DNA of 64,000 nucleotides from Rugalucina vietnamica. Lineage: Eukaryota > Mollusca > Bivalvia > Lucinida > Lucinidae. A program made the position numbers and the translations under genes. Each line of letters begins with the position of its first letter. Within the stretch, counting starts at the first letter, position 1. The DNA is taken from positions 30,775,621-30,839,620 of the forward strand of contig OZ024870.1 in NCBI GenBank assembly GCA_964017185.1. Reading direction: 5' to 3'. Of the stretch, positions 1-11,634 are shown one piece after another. Below the pieces are notes generated by a model, which ran no database searches, was not told the DNA's origin, and saw nothing but the letters and a program-made list of their open reading frames with translations.

Positions 1-108
1 TTAAATCCGAAATTTCAGGCTTCTAGCTCTTTTCTGTGACTGTACAGGTCAGTTTGTGTCAGACCTGGTCGGAAATCCCGAAGCCCGGTTTTCTCGCGTC
101 GCGGCTCA
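1..108 (+). mobile_element. hairpin MITE, right end only
   Basis: Right half of the 237-bp hairpin MITE; the rest is off the window. The terminal GGCTCA occupies 103-108 and touches exon 3 of the IDH3 gene, so the minus-strand donor GTGAGC is largely MITE sequence. Confidence 0.85.
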
Positions 109-109
109 C

Positions 110-2751
110 CTAACAAAGTATTCCTCAAAGTCTACTGGAACCCCTGCAGCCTTGAACACCTCCTGAACACTACCCATGATCTCTGGCCCCACCCCATCCC
201 CGGGAACCAGCGTGACCACATGACGACCCTCGGGCCGAGAAACAGGCTCTAGTACACCCTGCAAGAGAAAAAGAATTTCAAGATAATAAATATGGTCTCT
301 TGAAAAAGTCAGAATTTACAGTGTCAGGAATTGCTGAGTAAAATGTAAGCTTAGAAATACCCGAAGCATTAAATTTTGATTTTGTTATAGAGATAATACA
401 CTGTATGTCAACAGCTATAACAGCTGTTCAAGCCTGATTTTATTTATTCCTTTTGTTCAGTAGAGCCTTCCCTTCTATTGCATGTTGTTGAAAAGTCTCT
501 TCTTTCTTTGAGCCACCTCATGGGAAAACCAACAATCTACATATGAGAAAACAAAGACGCAGATCAGCTTCGCAGTAACCGTGAAGCTGATCAGCGCCTT
601 TGTTTTCGCTAAATGGATATTACACTTCCTCTTCTTCCTAAATCCGAAATTTCAAGCTTCTAGCCTGCTTCTGTGATTGTACAGCCTGATTTGTGTCGGA
701 CCTGTTCGGAAACAACATTGTTGGTTTTCTCATGAGACGGCTCATTTGTAGTTTGAATAGCACTTAGTGTTACCTGTCTAACTTGTGAAGTGTGATACTG
801 TTGATCATTCTTAGCTGAGCCACAGGCCTGCAAGAAATGAAGAACTGTGAAAGAGTTTCTTGCAACTTGTGATTCTCAGGCTCAACTACAAAACTAGTCT
901 GCTTTGGATGCTGTAAATAGTGAATCCTCTTTTTGAATTATTCATAGTGGTGGTAAAGAAAACACACTCTTTTCCATGATATATTGCCAATTTTTTCTGC
1001 TAGAAATAAACGGCAACTCTTGTTGCATCAATTTGTCCATCCCTGAATAGCAGAATACATGTATCAGTCCTCAGCCTTGAATACTATTAAATGAAATGTT
1101 CATAAATCACAGTAACATACTTATGATACATCTGGTGGGACTGGGCCAAATAGGGGGATTTCATTTTCCGAATAAGGAAAATGATTTATGCTAAAGATTA
1201 AAGAAGGGGTGTCTGGATAATTGGTATGGTGGTCTTAAATTCCATAAATGGACCCAAACATAAAAAATCCCTGTACTTGCTGGGGGCAGGCTAGTCTAAG
1301 TATGAATGCTTTCTGATGAGTGGTTGTCAAGATATGGACTTCTAGAAAACTTTAACGCAAGTGTGACATGCACAGGAACGCGCACGGGAACGGAAACATG
1401 GATGACTGGGGTGACTACAATAGCTCTATGCACTTCATGCAGTCCAGCTAAATACCTACAATGTATCAAATTGTTCCTGCATCGGTATGTATTAATGGTT
1501 TGACTGTGTCACCTTCCGGGCGTGGTGGTTTCACAGGATATTCCCCGACCAAATGTCGAGAACTGCCAGGGCACCACTGCCATGGTGGACGGAAAAAAAA
1601 GTCACAGGAAAAAAAGTCACAGAAATAAAGTCATGGAAAAAAGTCACAGAAAAAAAAAAGTCACAAAAAGAAGACTAAAAGAAAATACATACAATCTGTA
1701 CATACATGAAGTGGAATATAATTTTTATATTTAAAATAGAAATGATGAGGAACTGTCATAATAAAAGCTCAATTACTGCTCTAGAAAATGACTGAAATAA
1801 ATAAAAGATGGGACAGGAATTTTTTTTGGTTGTCTCAGGGGCCGAAATAAGGCCCCATTCCCAATGGAAATTAGGTGAATTTTTTCCCAATCTGGAGAAA
1901 AGAAATCCCAATCTCAGCTGAAAATAATTTCAAACAGTTCCAAATAATGTTAAATTCAAACTCTGGTGTTTGAAATAATGTTTAACTATGATTATAAGAT
2001 ATTTTTTTAATGATTCAAAGTGAATTAACTTCATTTTAAGTATGTCAATGTAAAATATTTTCAATTTTGAATCATGTTATGAAATTTTCCCAACTTCAGG
2101 TTTACGTTGCTAATTTTCCCAATCAGAAACGCCCTAAGGCCCCTTCTCAAAACTGACAAAAAATCCCTGCCAGAGTTGCCTTACCCATGTAGTTCCCAGG
2201 CCAAGACTCAGGACAAGTCTTCTCGGAGGGTGAAGTAATGTGACTTGGTAGAATATGTTGGTGCAACATATTAGGGGCATCTGGAGTGCTAGTAATATGC
2301 AAATTTGAAACTCGAAACTTTGTGAATCTAGTAAGTGTTGACTATATAGAGCAGTAAACCACCCTTGGTGTATGAGCATGCTTTTCCATCGATGGGGTTT
2401 GCTGTGGCTTGGCTCGGCTGTCCGTTTCAAATGCTCGTGATGTGACCATTCAATACTATTTTCTGTTCCCTTCTGATCCCCTACTGGTGACATATTTCAA
2501 CCAGACCAATAGAATAACCTTGACATTTTAAAGTACGAATTATTGGTACCTGTGAATAAAAGCACTTTTCGAACCCCATACATTACACAAAAGAATCGGC
2601 ATGTTTCGATATGTAAAATACTTACAATCGAATCAGAACTATAGAAAATAACAAATGAACGCAATATCTTGTTACTTACGCCTATAAACCGGGGACCACA
2701 TCGAAAAAAATTAACTAGAAACCGACGACTGACTTTCATGGGGGCTGCCAT
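110..2751 (-). CDS. IDH3B: NAD-dependent isocitrate dehydrogenase, beta/gamma-type subunit, mitochondrial (first three exons; partial)
   Basis: Three minus-strand coding exons open this gene; the rest lies beyond the left edge. Exon 1 is 2751-2680 (24 residues, [19 protein letters not shown]..., basic and without acidic residues, like a mitochondrial leader; donor GTAAGT). Exon 2 is 827-774 (18 residues; acceptor TTTCTTGCAG, donor GTAACA). Exon 3 is 258-110 (149 nt, ends two bases into a codon; donor GTGAGC). The joined frame is open and reads 91 full residues. Exon 3 holds [14 protein letters not shown] and [13 protein letters not shown], the N-terminal signature of IDH3 beta/gamma subunits. 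The family works with IDH3A in the matrix, oxidising isocitrate to 2-oxoglutarate with NAD+ in the TCA cycle; beta and gamma are regulatory. GDGVGPE and VFKAA favour beta, VDFEE resembles gamma, so the beta/gamma choice is tentative. The start is the first ATG of the exon. Exon 3 abuts a MITE that supplies most of its donor. Confidence 0.82.
509..744 (+). mobile_element. hairpin MITE, full length
   Basis: TGAGCCACCTCA to GACGGCTCA, with the hairpin near the left end. It lies in intron 2 of the IDH3 gene. TT flanks both ends and may be the target duplication. Confidence 0.85.
828..2679. other. IDH3 intron 1, nothing else recognised
   Basis: AT-rich intron sequence. Apart from the simple repeat at 1592-1668, no gene, RNA or known element was recognised. 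Confidence 0.5.
1592..1668. repeat. GTCACAGAAAA-type simple repeat
   Basis: Five to six loose repeats of AAAAAAGTCACAG inside intron 1 of the IDH3 gene. The lysine-rich open frame here is a by-product. Confidence 0.6.
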
Positions 2752-2810
2752 TTTAAAACCGGTTAAATTTCTGTAACGAACTATAAATGCAAAACGTTCA
2801 CATTTACCAT

Positions 2811-3179
2811 CTGCTGCTTACCTCCAGGGCACCTCAGGGTACTCGTAGGACTTTATCGGTATTTTTTGCGTTAAAGGCAGATAGTTTGAAAGTCATTTGT
2901 ATCATGGAGTGCAATTTCAATTTTTACATCAAGAGAATAAGAACGACGCCTTACCATCCATAAAGTGATGGACTTACTGAAAGGTTCAGCTGGTCCTCGT
3001 TTAGTTGCGAAATCTCACTACGCTATATTACACATACGTTCCATATTTAGTGTTTTTAACAGGGCACTGCGTCTAACATGCAGGGCATGACATACACTGC
3101 TGCTTACCTCCAGGGCACCTCAGGGTACTCGTAGGACTTTATCGGTATTTATTGCGTTAAAGGCAGATAGTTTGAAAGT
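2811..3179 (+). repeat. 83-bp direct repeat in the IDH3/AhpD-A divergent intergenic region
   Basis: 2811-2893 and 3097-3179 are almost identical (start CTGCTGCTTACCTCCAGG, end GATAGTTTGAAAGT), 286 bp apart. They lie between the divergent IDH3 and AhpD copy A start codons, where a shared promoter would be. Confidence 0.85.
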
Positions 3180-3771
3180 AACGCTGCTACTTTTCCAGCT
3201 TTGAGATATCTGCTCTTGACAACTGTACATGTATCTAATCCATACAATAGTCTTGGTTGTATATATAATTTGAGACTTCTGGGTTCACTCCGTTAAGACC
3301 ATGTAATCTGATCTTTGCGTTCTGGCTTTGCGCTTCTCTGCACTTTCTTTCAGCTTCACAGATTCTCTTTTCTTCAAAATGAGATGCTCCTTTGTTGATA
3401 AGACAGCACCACTTTGATCGATCCTATGAAGCCTGATCTGGATATGCAAAGACTGTTTCGGTAGTACTTACGTTTATAATTGCCCGGTTTAATCATTATT
3501 TGTCATGATTTAACCAGTTAAATTAAATATTTATAATTGCTTATTATGCTTGTATTGCTTCCATCTGCCTTTAAACTCTTATTTTTCATCTTGCCTAGCA
3601 TTACCACTAGAAGTCAACCCGTTACGCTGAGTAATAGTCAAATTGTGACGGTTCAACGCAAATGCCATCAAGTTTTTATGCGTTGAATACATATTCTTCG
3701 TATTTATATTATACCGACCGCAAATCAAAATGTAAACAAACAAAGAGGTTAATGGGTCAAAACTGTCAAAA

Positions 3772-6149
3772 ATGTTGGCCGCAAGGACAGCGTTTAATGT
3801 CATAGCTATATGTAATGTCAAGGTTTGTGAGCTTGGGGACTCTTTTATTGTTGAGTTTGAACCTTTTGGTCCTGGTAGTTTAGCGGGTACGAACTCATTA
3901 GTCTTGTTGTGAAACTTGTCCATTCTAGTGTTGGTAACCTAAACGCTGCTCAATTCTGTAAAGACGCCGAGGGCGGAGGACTCAAAGACGTAGCCAGCTG
4001 GTTCGTCATTCCTTCGTCGTATACTACCGTGGTAGGGCCATGCGAAGAAGCTATAAGTATAATAATGGTGTACTTATGAGGCTTCGCAGCCAATTAAGAA
4101 CTATGAGTTCGATCCCTTGGCTGCGCGAATTATCACATACGAATGCACATGCTCACCTAAAATTTTCTACAATTTGTCCTTGTCTTTTCAGAAACGCTCA
4201 GTCTATCTTCGGGCATATCTGCAATGTTCCAGACTCTTCAGAACTTCTGCCGTTGTCTCAGAGAAATTTAGTCGATTTCCCGTGCCAGAGTTGTCCTCAT
4301 TACCAGAGGATGTCCGTGACAGAATCTCCGCTGTCGCTGAGAAGGTTATGACGAGTGTTTGTACATATTAACACAAAGTTGGTAGTTTTAAACGGAATGA
4401 TGACGATCACCCTTTATCATACACTTGTAAAAGTGTCAACTAAAAGAAAGCATTAACGCTATGAACGATTGCAAGTGCATGGTCTCTTGTATAAAGCATT
4501 GGTACAGCCAGTGTCAAATAGTAAAACAATTGTAAACAAGGCCACTAGGAATACTCCCAGATGACCAAACCATCACTGTTTAGAAATCCTGCATGTTTGT
4601 TTTCAGACGACTTTTATGCCGAATGTATTCAGTGGATTGTCCTATAGACCAGATGAGTTGAGAGCCTTTCTAGATTATTATGAAGTTGTTATGGCGGAAA
4701 GAGGTAGGACGTAACATAGTTTTCGTTGGAGTTTGGTGTAGTCCAGTTTTCATTGTCTCTCTGGATAGAGTTTTACCGCCGGTTGACTGACCAGCGTGTG
4801 AAGCTCTGGCATGTAAAAGAAGAAGAAAAAATGAGGCAGTTCCGAGTGTATACCAATATCTTGTTTTATACAAAGTGATTCCAAGTTAAGTCACCATACA
4901 TTGTCAATACTTTCACTCAAGTTTAAAGTATACCTTTTTTGTAAATTTATATTAAAAAGAACTAATAAGTACATGCCGTTTGCACATCACGTTAGTCTCT
5001 GGCCTGTATAATCCAAGTTGTATTTGCTTAGGCTTAAAATGCTCTTCAGTTTCATTTTATTTTTCAGGGTCCTTAACCAAAGCGGACAAGGAAATGATAG
5101 TTGTAGCAACTTCAGCTCAAAACAATTGTCTGTACTGTATTGTAGCCCACGGTGCTTTGCAAAGACTATATTCCAAGAGTCCCATACTCGCAGACCAGGT
5201 ATAATGTATTTGTAGCACTATTTAAAACGTTATATCAGTTGGTATTGTTGCTCATTTTGTACTTTAAATTTATCACAGTCTAATGGTAAGCAGTTATAAG
5301 CTTTTCATTTATGAAGAAATAATATTTATTTTCTGTAAATTATTGCAACTCAAACATGATAATGGTGAACGTATGTCATAATGGAGAATACGCGCATAGA
5401 ATCCCTAACCTCTAATAACAAACATTAACGGACAATCTTACCAGGGTTGGGAGCTAATTTGACCTCAGTACCTTGCACCCCCCCCCCCCCCCATGGGTGC
5501 CAAATCGTTCATTGGTACCCGGGAAATATTTTTCTACATACTGCATGCATGTAATAGGCCAGCCACAACTTAAGCAGTGACTACACCCGATTCCACCGTT
5601 CCACGGATGTAATTGAGTCTATGCGTGAGAAAACCAACAATTTGGTTTCCCACCAGGTCCGACACAAACCGGCCTGTACAGTAACAGAAGCAAGCTAGAA
5701 GCTTGAGCTTTCAGATTTAAGAAGAAGAAGAAGAAGAAGAAGGATCATACTATCTGTGTAGCGAAAACAAAGGCGCTGATCAGCTTCGCGGGTTACCGCG
5801 AAGCTGATCTGCGCCTTTGTTTTCGCATATGCAAATTATTGGTTTTCTTCTTCAGCAGCTCATATTTTGTATCAATCTCTTCCAGCTCGCTGCTAACTGG
5901 AAGACAGCGGACCTCGATGATCGTCAGAGAGCTATCCTCGACTTCGCCATGGACATTTGTTACTGCAGGCCAGTAACGGAGGAAAAGATAGCAAACCTTG
6001 CCAAACACGGCCTCTCGGAGGATGACGCGTGGGACATCGGGAGCGTTACAGCGTTCTTTGCTCTGTCCAACAGGATGGCGTACCTGATGAACTTAAAACC
6101 CAACAAGGAGTTCTATTTGATGGGGAGAGTTCCAAAGGAGAAAAAATGA
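3772..6149 (+). CDS. AhpD/CMD-family peroxidase-related enzyme, copy A
   Basis: Five exons: 3772-3822, 4192-4344, 4607-4703, 5068-5198, 5886-6149 (stop TGA), giving 231 residues. The last four are firm. Exon 1 (MLAARTAFNVIAICNVK) is inferred from its phase and leader-like content, and its donor GTTTGT is weak. Exon 3 has SYRPDELRAF. Exon 4 carries the AhpD redox motif E-x11-C-x2-C-x3-H as E109, C121, C124 and H128 (CLYCIVAHG). Exon 5 has TADLDDRQRAIL and a C-terminal helix pair ending near NRMAYLMNLKPN. This layout matches the bacterial 'uncharacterised peroxidase-related enzyme' branch of the carboxymuconolactone-decarboxylase fold. AhpD relatives reduce peroxides or cofactors through the CxxC pair; the substrate here is unknown. 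Residues 1-45 are rich in K/R and hydroxyl residues, suggesting mitochondrial import. It is divergent from the IDH3 gene, about 1 kb apart. A MITE ends 23 bp before exon 5. Confidence 0.8.
5445..5522. mobile_element. fragment of the end of the large foldback (i) family
   Basis: GGGAGCTAATTTGACCT, then a C17 run and ATGGGTGCCAAATCGTTCATT, match the terminal sequence of the 33468-43414 foldback. It is a solo end in intron 4 of AhpD copy A. Confidence 0.7.
5614..5862 (-). mobile_element. hairpin MITE, full length, with GAA expansion
   Basis: Reverse-oriented copy with a (GAA)n run at 5721-5742 and an intact hairpin. Its right end is 23 bp before the exon 5 acceptor of AhpD copy A, so most of the polypyrimidine tract lies in that gap. 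Confidence 0.85.
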
Positions 6150-6438
6150 ATGGATAATATCCCATGTGAAATGTGCATGTACTTGTTTTTGTGCCGCTGA
6201 TACAAGATACGCCTAAACAAAAGATGTAATTTTGTCTGTAAAACTGACCTTTGGCAGACGTCATTGTTGTTGGAGTCTATGTGAGGATCAAGGGTTCTAA
6301 ACTACCTCGGCGTATATTGTTTGATGTAACTAATGGAAATGCACTGTAAACTTTACGCAGGAACGTATGGTGCAGGGTCTCAATCCATAAAGTCAGAACT
6401 GAATTCAATGCAAAACAGATCTATTAAGCTTTTTGAAA

Positions 6439-6444
6439 AATAAA
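6439..6444 (+). promoter_or_regulatory. candidate polyadenylation signal of AhpD copy A
   Basis: AATAAA lies about 290 bp after the copy A stop codon and is the first such hexamer downstream. The position fits a normal 3' UTR, but no transcript evidence is available. Confidence 0.4.
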
Positions 6445-6923
6445 ATGAAAATGAAAACGTCATTCACATTTCACCATAAATGCCAAAATAATTAGGAATC
6501 AACTATTAAAAGAAAAATTAAGGTAGTACAGATTCCCCACAAAGTGCAAACCGCCTTTTTCATTAGAATAAAACGACCAGAAGCACGAGGTAGATTCTAG
6601 TTTCAGTCAGGGTTGTACTGCACACGTCTAAAAAGTCAGAGCTGTAACCGGTTGAATATCTCTGATTTTCTTGCCATCAAATATGCATCTCCTCGTAGTT
6701 TGTGGCTTCGCTCGATATTTTCACCTTCGACAAAGTATCCATGAGCCTATAAACGTATAATCGTGCATGTACATGTGTGATAGAAAAGTCTCTAACAAAG
6801 GGATGGAAACGTTTTGCTAAATTATCAAACCAAAAAGAGTCTCCTTTCCTATGTAGATTGAATGACAGAAGGGTTTATCCCAGGGCAGATGTATATGGCA
6901 ATAAAAACGGGTATAATGTTCAC

Positions 6924-7027
6924 AGTAGCCTTGCCCAAGGCTTAGAAATAAAGAAAAACGCCTTTTGTAATTTTCATTTTTTTAAATCTCTGCGGCTAGT
7001 CTAGTCTATAGATGGGGCTCGATTTCT
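6924..7027 (+). repeat. 104-bp segment repeated inverted at 9393-9496
   Basis: TAGCCTTGCCCAAGGCTTAG through GGGGCTCGATTTCTAA is identical, in reverse complement, to the left part of the spacer of the 9247-9787 palindrome. This suggests a recent copy event or two members of one young element. Confidence 0.85.
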
Positions 7028-7376
7028 AAGCCTTGTAAAATCCGAAATCAGCAGCCTCAGAAATCGTAGGGCACATTTGTCAATGTCAGAATCTTAACAG
7101 CAAAGTGCTTAGTGGTATTCAAAGGTTTATGACCCTGTATTTAGACAGATATTCAACACCATCTTGCATCTGATAAGAATTACATTCTGAATATTCCACA
7201 TGAAGAATTGTAAAGTGAGTTTGACCTTTGTCATTATGCAAGTTACAAAGGTGCCAGCATTTTGTAGAACATTGGAGAAGCAGTGCATTCAGGAATTTTT
7301 ATGGTTTATTGATTTAGGCAAACAAATAAGAATATACATAATACAAAGTTATGCTTTATTATGCTACTGATCAGTG

Positions 7377-7497
7377 AGGGTGTCTGTCTGTCTGTCTGTC
7401 GTCTGTCTGTCTGTCTATTTGTCTGTCTGTCTGTCTGCCTGCCTGCCTGCTTGCATGTCTGTCAGTCAGTCTGTCTGTCTGTCGTCTGTCTGTCTGG
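7377..7497. repeat. (GTCT)n microsatellite with GCCT variants
   Basis: An impure GTCT tetranucleotide run of about 120 bp with a short GCCT block. Confidence 0.95.
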
Positions 7498-7516
7498 TTT
7501 GATTTGATGCTTCCTA

Positions 7517-7711
7517 TGAGCCGCCGCGTGAGAAAACAGCATTAGCTGCGAAGCTGACCAGCGCCTTTGTTTTCGCTACACAGATAGTACAATGTCTCTT
7601 CTTCTTAAATCCGAAATTTCAAGCTTCTAGCCTGCTTCTGTGACTGTACATGTCAGTTTCTGTCGGAACTGTTCGGAAGCCCCATTGTTGGTTTTCCCAC
7701 GAGGTGGCTCA
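7517..7711 (+). mobile_element. hairpin MITE with shortened hairpin
   Basis: Both ends are present (TGAGCCGCCGCG, GGTGGCTCA) but most of the left hairpin arm is missing. TA flanks both ends. Confidence 0.85.
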
Positions 7712-9246
7712 TATAAGCCTTATTCGCTTAGTTTGGTGGTTACGTCCTTGAGGTGGTACCATGGATTAAGTCCGTTCGGCCCAGGATGACGTTAAAAGCC
7801 TGCACTTTACTACAATCATTCAACCCATTCCGGATCAAGTTCATGAAAATTGCTGCGCATGCGCATATGAATGATTTGAGTATTATAAACTTAGTATTAT
7901 ATTGAAGCCAATTTTGTTCCTCATCAACTGTAATGGGTTTTTTTGATCAAGCACGCGACTGTGACCGCTGGATCGTGAAAGTCTATGCATAATTGAAGTC
8001 GAAGCGAATCAATTGGAGGTAATCCGAATCATGGTCTATATATCACCACCGATGGGTTTATCCTTCAAATTCTTTGCATGTAGCGATACAGTGAGCCTTA
8101 TCAAATATTCCGAGGACCAAAACATATGCCTTATTCGGCGGCATTTTCCCATAGCCATGTTTGCTCAACCCCACCCCCACCGGGCCGAACACACAAGGCA
8201 TGCGTGATTTGAATAACGTCGGAATATCATATGATGTTTGTTAAAAACGCAGATTATTTCATTGTTTACACTTAATTTTATAACATTAACACCCAGAATG
8301 TAAAAGTATACCTTTAGTTCCAAACAGCAGACAATCCAAGTCCTTTGAGAGCATAAAATGACAGTATGCGGTTGAACGTGATTCGGAGTAACTACAATGA
8401 CACCGTTTCAAAGTTTCTAATTAAATATGTCGTAATATTCGATTTTAGGACTGAAACTTGGCCAAAATAACAGAAAATGATTGGAGAAAATATTAGCAAC
8501 CAATATCAAACGATAACTTACAGGGTACCTTTTGTTTTCCGGAAAATTCGGCAAACCGCCTTTGATAACTGTGTGTAAAAGAAAGCTTTTTCTGTATACG
8601 AGCCGGGAACCATTGACGTGAACAAGATGTTGACGTCATTATCCACGATCATTGAGCGATGGAATGAAACATGTTTGAATCAAGAGTCAAGTGGCCAAGT
8701 TCGTTTTAAAAAATTCCTGTTTTATATTTTTGTAAAATTCTTTTTTAAATTATTTTGATCCGGATCGTCTTCAGATCCGCTACGGCTACAACAAGTGTAC
8801 TACACTACTATTAGTTTGGTGGTTATATTTGAAGCACTTTTTGGATGTCATGACGTCCAATTTTAGGTACAAGCCTCACAAAATAGAGGCAATGTCCCGA
8901 CATGACCATTGCTGTTGACTGGTAGGCTAAACCTCAACTCAAACAAACAAATAAATAAAAAGTCTGGTATAACAATGCAAACGTCTGTATTAACACGAGG
9001 ACCGTATGTAAGACTGGCATTAATGCTAAAGTAAAGATATTATCATTAATAATAGATATTACAATTATTGGTGTTGTTGCTGTTCTCTGACAATAACTAA
9101 GTTCAAAATTGCATCAATATCAGTGTATGTAAAAAGTGCAAAGTATTTTGGGAAAAAATGAGTAAAAATTTAAAAAAAAAAGCTCATTCATTGTTTCATG
9201 AGGCCAGATTGGTTTCTGAATGCTCAATTCATTTCATCATAGAAAC
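7712..9246. other. intergenic DNA with a possible SINE tail
   Basis: No gene recognised. 8812-8965 ends CGACATGACCATTG...CTCAACTCAAACAAACAAATAAATAAA, like the 3' part of the SINE family at 61800. A sequence like its first half recurs at 23104-23195. Confidence 0.4.
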
Positions 9247-9787
9247 TAGACTAGCTACTAGTCTGTAAAACATATTAATGTCATATGATTATTGTTTTCA
9301 TTTTTATTATTTTCTCTATATTGAAATTTCTCGAGTCTCTAAGCTAGTCTATCAATGAATTTTACTTCAATCGTCTCGGCTGAGTTTTACATTAGAAATC
9401 GAGCCCCATCTATAGACTAGACTAGCCGCAGAGATTTAAAAAAATGAAAATTACAAAAGGCGTTTTTCTTTATTTCTAAGCCTTGGGCAAGGCTACATAG
9501 AAACTTTCAAGGCTGTAAAACCATCAACCTACTGAAATATAAATAAACACTGGTGCTAATCTCCATCAAGGAATTAGAGATGGTCAATTTGATAGCCATT
9601 TACTGTCAATCATTTCTCAGAGGGATTTTGCTTTTTACTAGTCTGTAAAACTCAGCCGAGACGATTGAAGTAAAATTCATTGATAGACTAGCTTAGAGAC
9701 TCGAGAAATTTCAATATAGAGAAAATAATAAAAATGAAAACAATAATCATATGACATTAATATGTTTTACAGACTAGTAGCTAGTCT
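9247..9787. mobile_element. small foldback element with 143-bp near-perfect inverted arms
   Basis: The left arm 9247-9390 and right arm 9645-9787 are near-perfect reverse complements (outer AGACTAGCTACTAGTCTG), with a 254-bp spacer. The spacer begins with the segment that recurs at 6924-7027. Arm identity implies recent formation. Confidence 0.9.
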
Positions 9788-10651
9788 ATGTTCACAGCTG
9801 AGGAACACGTGGTAAGGAATGGGTGACGCAATATGCAGTTCTGCCCGAAGTTGAAAAGTTCGAGTTTTCTCCTATATACCATTTACTCTATTGACTGATA
9901 GATAGGTGCATATAGTGCTTCCAACACAATAACATTGAAGTGTTTGCGAAAACGAAATAACTGGCATTTCTTATTATATTGTTTTCTTTCAATAAATGTT
10001 CAATTTCTGCATTGGCTGCACCTATCTAACAGTCAGTAGAAGAAACGCTGCAGGGGAAAACTTGAAAATCTAACCTCAACTTCGTTCTTAATTGCAGTGT
10101 TTAACGGTTTGTATGTATACAGCACCACGTGATTGTCAGTAGTGATGTTACATGTATATGTATCATAGTTAATTCAGACTACGATAGCAGATTCTCGAGG
10201 AGAGATTTTAATCGTGATACAAATGCTTGTTTTCAATGAATGCTAAAACACCACAACTTACATGTAACATCAAAAATCATATTTGAAAAAGAACAAAAAG
10301 GCTTAAAACCCAAGGTTAGGATCAGTGTCAGTAGATCTATTACGTCATTCACCCGTAGTTAGTATGAATGTATTTGCACATTCAAGTTTTCACCTGGACA
10401 TTCGATACTCGCCAGGTGTTTCAAATGGAGGTTGAAGTATATGATGTCAAAGTCATGCATAACACAACAAAGCAACACCAATTTAATGTTTCCTACTTTT
10501 CATGCGCCTTTGATAATTGTGAATGTCTCAGTACGAAGAAAAGCCATTGCAAGTCTTCAAGATAATTGAGGACATATGTGGTCTTAAATTTTGAATTTAA
10601 CTATGCGTGTTTCTGTTGGCTGCTTTTAAAAAAACCAATCTTAGTTCTATA
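9788..10651. other. intergenic DNA, nothing recognised
   Basis: No homology or structure recognised; the short open frames lack any protein-like signature. Confidence 0.4.
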
Positions 10652-10845
10652 CGAGCCGCGTCTTGCGCCTATGCGAAAACAAAGACGCAGATCAGCTGTG
10701 CAGTTACTGCACAGCTGATCAGCGCCTATGTTTTCGCTACACGGATAGTTAAATTCCTCTTCTACTTATATCCAAAATTTCAAGTATCTAGCCTTCGTCT
10801 GTGACGGTTTATGTCGGACCTGGTCGGAAACACCGAAGCCGAAGC
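10652..10845 (+). mobile_element. hairpin MITE, right end lost
   Basis: The left end ACGAGCCGCG and the hairpin with GTGCAG/CTGCAC tip are present. The right end runs into a tandem duplication and lacks GGCTCA. Confidence 0.8.
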
Positions 10846-11152
10846 TTTTTTTGGCCTCCCAGATTCTTCTTTTTTTCTTGACGGTATATCAGACAAGTTC
10901 AACAATGCCTCTTAACTTGAATTTGGTTTTAAGTGTTCATAAAAAGAAGCTGAAGACGTTTAATTTATTAAGCCTTCGTCTGTGACGGTTTATGTTCGAC
11001 CTGGTCGGAAACCCCGAAGCCAAAGCTTTTTTGGCCTCCCAGATTCTTCTTTTTTCTTGACGGTATATCAGACAAGTTCAACAATGCCTCTTAACATGAA
11101 TTTGGTTTTAAGTGCTCATAAAAAGAAACTGTGAAGACGTTTAATTTATTAA
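10791..11152 (+). repeat. two-copy tandem duplication, about 181 bp
   Basis: 10791-10971 and 10972-11152 share AGCCTTCGTCTGTGACGG, GAAGCTTTTTTGGCCTCC and GACGTTTAATTTATTA. The unit contains the truncated right part of the preceding MITE plus flanking DNA, so it formed after that insertion. Confidence 0.85.
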
Positions 11153-11249
11153 AGTAAAACTTGTTAAAAGACGAAAAATATAACATTATAATAAAGTGGC
11201 AAGTCCTGTCCCTGAACCAACTATGTCATCATATGGCACATTCTTATGA

Positions 11250-11634
11250 GCCGCCGCATGAGAAAACCAAAATATGCGAAACCAAAGGCGCAGACCAGCT
11301 GTTCAGTAACTGCACAACTGATCAGCGCCTTCGTTTTCCCTCCATAGATAGTATGATACCTCTTCTTTCTAAATTCTGGAATTTCAAGCTTCTTACCATT
11401 TTGTATCATCATCGGGTCGTACAGCCTGGTTTATGTGAAACCAAAGGCGCAGATCAGCTGTGCAGTAACTGCACAACTGATCAGCGCCTTTGATTTCCCT
11501 CCATACATAGTATGATACCTCTTCTTTCTAAATTCTGGAATTTCAAGCTTCTTACCATTTTGTATGGTCGTACAGTCTGGTTTATGTCAGACCTGGTCAG
11601 AAACCCATTTATTTTTTCAAGCGAAGACATACAT
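11250..11634 (+). mobile_element. hairpin MITE with internal tandem duplication
   Basis: A MITE whose hairpin-to-GGTCGTACAG segment (about 160 bp) occurs twice (from 11272 and from 11437), ending in degraded sequence. A separate full copy follows at once. Confidence 0.75.

Noticed and set aside
4040-4351. 103-codon plus-strand frame from ATG 4040 as the start of AhpD copy A
   Set aside because: It is in a different frame from the conserved exon 2 and no in-phase donor links it.
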